From the NCBI GenBank assembly GCA_023252315.1, contig JAJPEB010000092.1, positions 1-5,514 on the forward strand: 5,514 nt of DNA, read 5' to 3'. Of the stretch, positions 4,935-5,514 are shown in pieces. The DNA comes from Candidatus Woesearchaeota archaeon. GTDB lineage: Archaea > Nanobdellota > Nanobdellia > Woesearchaeales > UBA525. How positions within the stretch are numbered: the stretch's first letter is position 1; every line of letters starts with the position of its first letter. The notes below the pieces were generated by a model. That model saw only the letters and a list, made by a program, of their open reading frames with translations. It searched no databases and was not told the DNA's origin. The translations under genes and the position numbers were made by a program.

Positions 4935-5165
4935 ATGGCTGCACAGAAGGTGGCAAAGGCAGGAGTCAAGAAGGAGAAGGGTTACCTCTACTTCGTCGAC
5001 AAGAACGGCGACGTCAGCAGGGCGAAGATGGCCCGCGGTGGCAAGAAGGGCGGCAAGCCCGAGAAGGTCACCAAGGTGGGCGCGAAGAAGGAGAAGGGTT
5101 ACCTCTACTTCGTCGACAAGCAGGGCGACATCTCCCGCGCGAAGATGGCCCGCGGCAGGAAGTAG
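4935..5165 (+). CDS. Small basic tandem-repeat protein, 76 aa
   Basis: Lys/Arg-rich soluble protein made of two near-identical units, residues 10-35 and 49-74, period 39 residues. Each unit reads KKEKGYLYFVDK-x-GD-V/I-SRAKMARG, and the two are joined by a Gly/Lys linker (GKKGGKPEKVTK). The unit looks like a short beta-hairpin with aromatic residues (YLYF), a DK(N/Q)GD turn and a basic C-terminal end. This is compatible with nucleic-acid or ribosome binding. I have an impression of similar short 'GYLYFxDKxGDVSR' proteins in archaea and candidate-phylum bacteria but cannot name a characterised family. There is no membrane segment, signal peptide or cysteine. It has its own promoter, a strong Shine-Dalgarno site and a T-rich terminator, so it is a monocistronic and probably well-expressed gene. 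ATG 4935 is chosen by Shine-Dalgarno spacing. Confidence 0.88.
   Translation: MAAQKVAKAGVKKEKGYLYFVDKNGDVSRAKMARGGKKGGKPEKVTKVGAKKEKGYLYFVDKQGDISRAKMARGRK
4962..5039 (+). repeat. In-gene tandem repeat, unit 1
   Basis: This 78-nt unit encodes residues 10-35 and is matched by 5079-5156 at a period of 117 nt. Nucleotides 4968-5003 are identical to 5085-5120 over 36 nt, including synonymous positions. That indicates recent duplication or gene conversion, or strong codon constraint. Confidence 0.85.
5079..5156 (+). repeat. In-gene tandem repeat, unit 2
   Basis: Second copy, encoding residues 49-74. Amino-acid differences from unit 1 are V11A, N24Q and V27I (unit-1 numbering). The Ser-Arg codons differ only synonymously (agc agg versus tcc cgc). 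Confidence 0.85.
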
Positions 5166-5178
5166 GTTTCCTGCTTCG

Positions 5179-5199
5179 TCCTTCTTTTCATTCATTTCT
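5179..5199 (+). terminator. Pyrimidine/T-rich terminator
   Basis: TCCTTCTTTTCATTCATTTCT lies 14-34 nt after the stop of the tandem-repeat gene. It has repeated T-runs and no stem-loop, the usual form of archaeal intrinsic termination. Confidence 0.55.
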
Positions 5200-5220
5200 C
5201 TGAGCGCGAATCCGTTCCTG

Positions 5221-5230
5221 AAACTATTTC
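5221..5230 (+). promoter_or_regulatory. Weak TATA-like element before the methyltransferase
   Basis: TGAAACTATTTC has a BRE-like TGAAA and the AT-rich core CTATTT at 5224-5229. It lies about 27-31 nt before the candidate starts at 5251 (ATG, wrong frame) and 5256 (TTG, in frame). It is weaker than the other boxes here. Confidence 0.35.
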
Positions 5231-5255
5231 AATACGTCCGCATCGATGATATGTC

Positions 5256-5514
5256 TTGGACCAGCGCGCATTGTGGAAAAAGAAATGGGAAATGGGAAAG
5301 ATGCCCCCCGTGAACGCGTTCGCTCGTCGGGCGTTGCGCGAGATGCGATGGAGAGACGCGAAAACGCTCCTCGATATCGGTTGCGGATGCGGCCAGGATT
5401 CGCTCTACTTCGCACGAAACGGGCTTGCGGTCACGGCGATCGATTTCTCGGAGAGCGGCATCTCCCGACTTCGCGAACGTGCGCAAGAAGAGAACTTGAA
5501 GATTGTCGCAATCG
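5256..5514 (+). CDS. SAM-dependent methyltransferase, N-terminal part (cut by the window edge)
   Basis: Class I methyltransferase. The frame ending at the window edge reads LLDIGCGCGQDSLYFARNG, glycine-rich motif I for S-adenosylmethionine binding. It is followed by VTAIDFSESGISRLRERA, the beta2 strand with its acidic residue and the following helix. Upstream, WKKKWEMGKMPPVNAFARRAL resembles the lead-in of tellurite-resistance/thiopurine-type methyltransferases. The substrate cannot be told because the C-terminal part is missing. The start is uncertain. The frame is open from 5250. TTG 5256 fits leaderless spacing from the weak TATA at 5224; ATG 5292, ATG 5301 and GTG 5310 are later options that would trim the lead-in. 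Codon third positions are less GC-biased than in the neighbours: 16 of the 48 codons at 5370-5513 end in A or T. This may indicate a different history. The open frame is absent from simple ATG scans because of the edge. Confidence 0.8.
   Translation, partial: MDQRALWKKKWEMGKMPPVNAFARRALREMRWRDAKTLLDIGCGCGQDSLYFARNGLAVTAIDFSESGISRLRERAQEENLKIVAI

Noticed and set aside
4439..4969. A minus-strand 176-codon frame covering the divergent promoter region
   Set aside because: It runs over both promoters and the opposite-strand repeat gene, is out of frame with the 90-aa membrane protein and has no coherent domain.
4962..5156. The direct repeats considered as a CRISPR-like or mobile-element array
   Set aside because: There are only two copies, both inside one reading frame with a 117-nt period that is a multiple of three. 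They are protein-domain repeats.
5251..5313. A short ATG-led peptide (MSWTSAHCGKRNG...) before the methyltransferase
   Set aside because: It has only 20 codons and no motif. It is more likely an out-of-frame start than a gene, although a leader peptide or frameshift cannot be excluded.

Overview
The window reads as a compact, GC-rich archaeal chromosome segment. The archaeal call rests on promoters. Four genes have a TATA box of archaeal type about 27 nt upstream of the start codon (measured from the box centre), as expected for leaderless transcripts. Two of these boxes share the same 11-mer at the same distance. Genes without such a box at that distance instead carry a GAGGTG Shine-Dalgarno site. 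Protein flavour (small membrane proteins, a degenerate site-2-protease-like protein, a multi-HTH protein) is reminiscent of DPANN archaea such as Micrarchaeota or Diapherotrites, but that placement is a low-confidence impression.

Layout, left to right. A multi-helix-turn-helix DNA-binding protein (4-978, +) may be cut by the left edge. A two-gene unit follows: a 63-aa membrane protein (1024-1215) and an unrecognised 249-aa soluble protein (1222-1971), 6 nt apart and probably translationally coupled. Next come two separately promoted membrane genes, a pore-only potassium channel (2034-2732) and a polytopic protein resembling an M50/site-2 protease that has lost its zinc-binding residues (2811-3659). 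The channel and the S2P-like gene use leaderless promoters.

On the minus strand, converging on them, lies a probable two-gene unit: a 90-aa, four-helix membrane protein with an internal duplication (4734-4462), then a secreted or lipid-anchored protein with a C-terminal Kazal protease-inhibitor domain and a middle region resembling emfourin metalloprotease inhibitors (4379-3717).

A 200-nt divergent promoter region (4735-4934) separates this unit from a 76-aa lysine-rich protein made of two near-identical 26-residue repeats (4935-5165, +). A perfect 13-bp palindrome sits directly upstream of the latter's promoter. The window ends inside a SAM-dependent methyltransferase gene (5256 to the edge) whose codon usage is visibly less GC-biased than its neighbours.

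No RNA gene, CRISPR array, insertion sequence or defence island was recognised. The most distinctive items are the possible dual-specificity protease inhibitor with an ovomucoid-like reactive loop, the S2P-like pseudoprotease, and the tandem-repeat basic protein with its palindrome-marked promoter. The genes do not form one obvious pathway.
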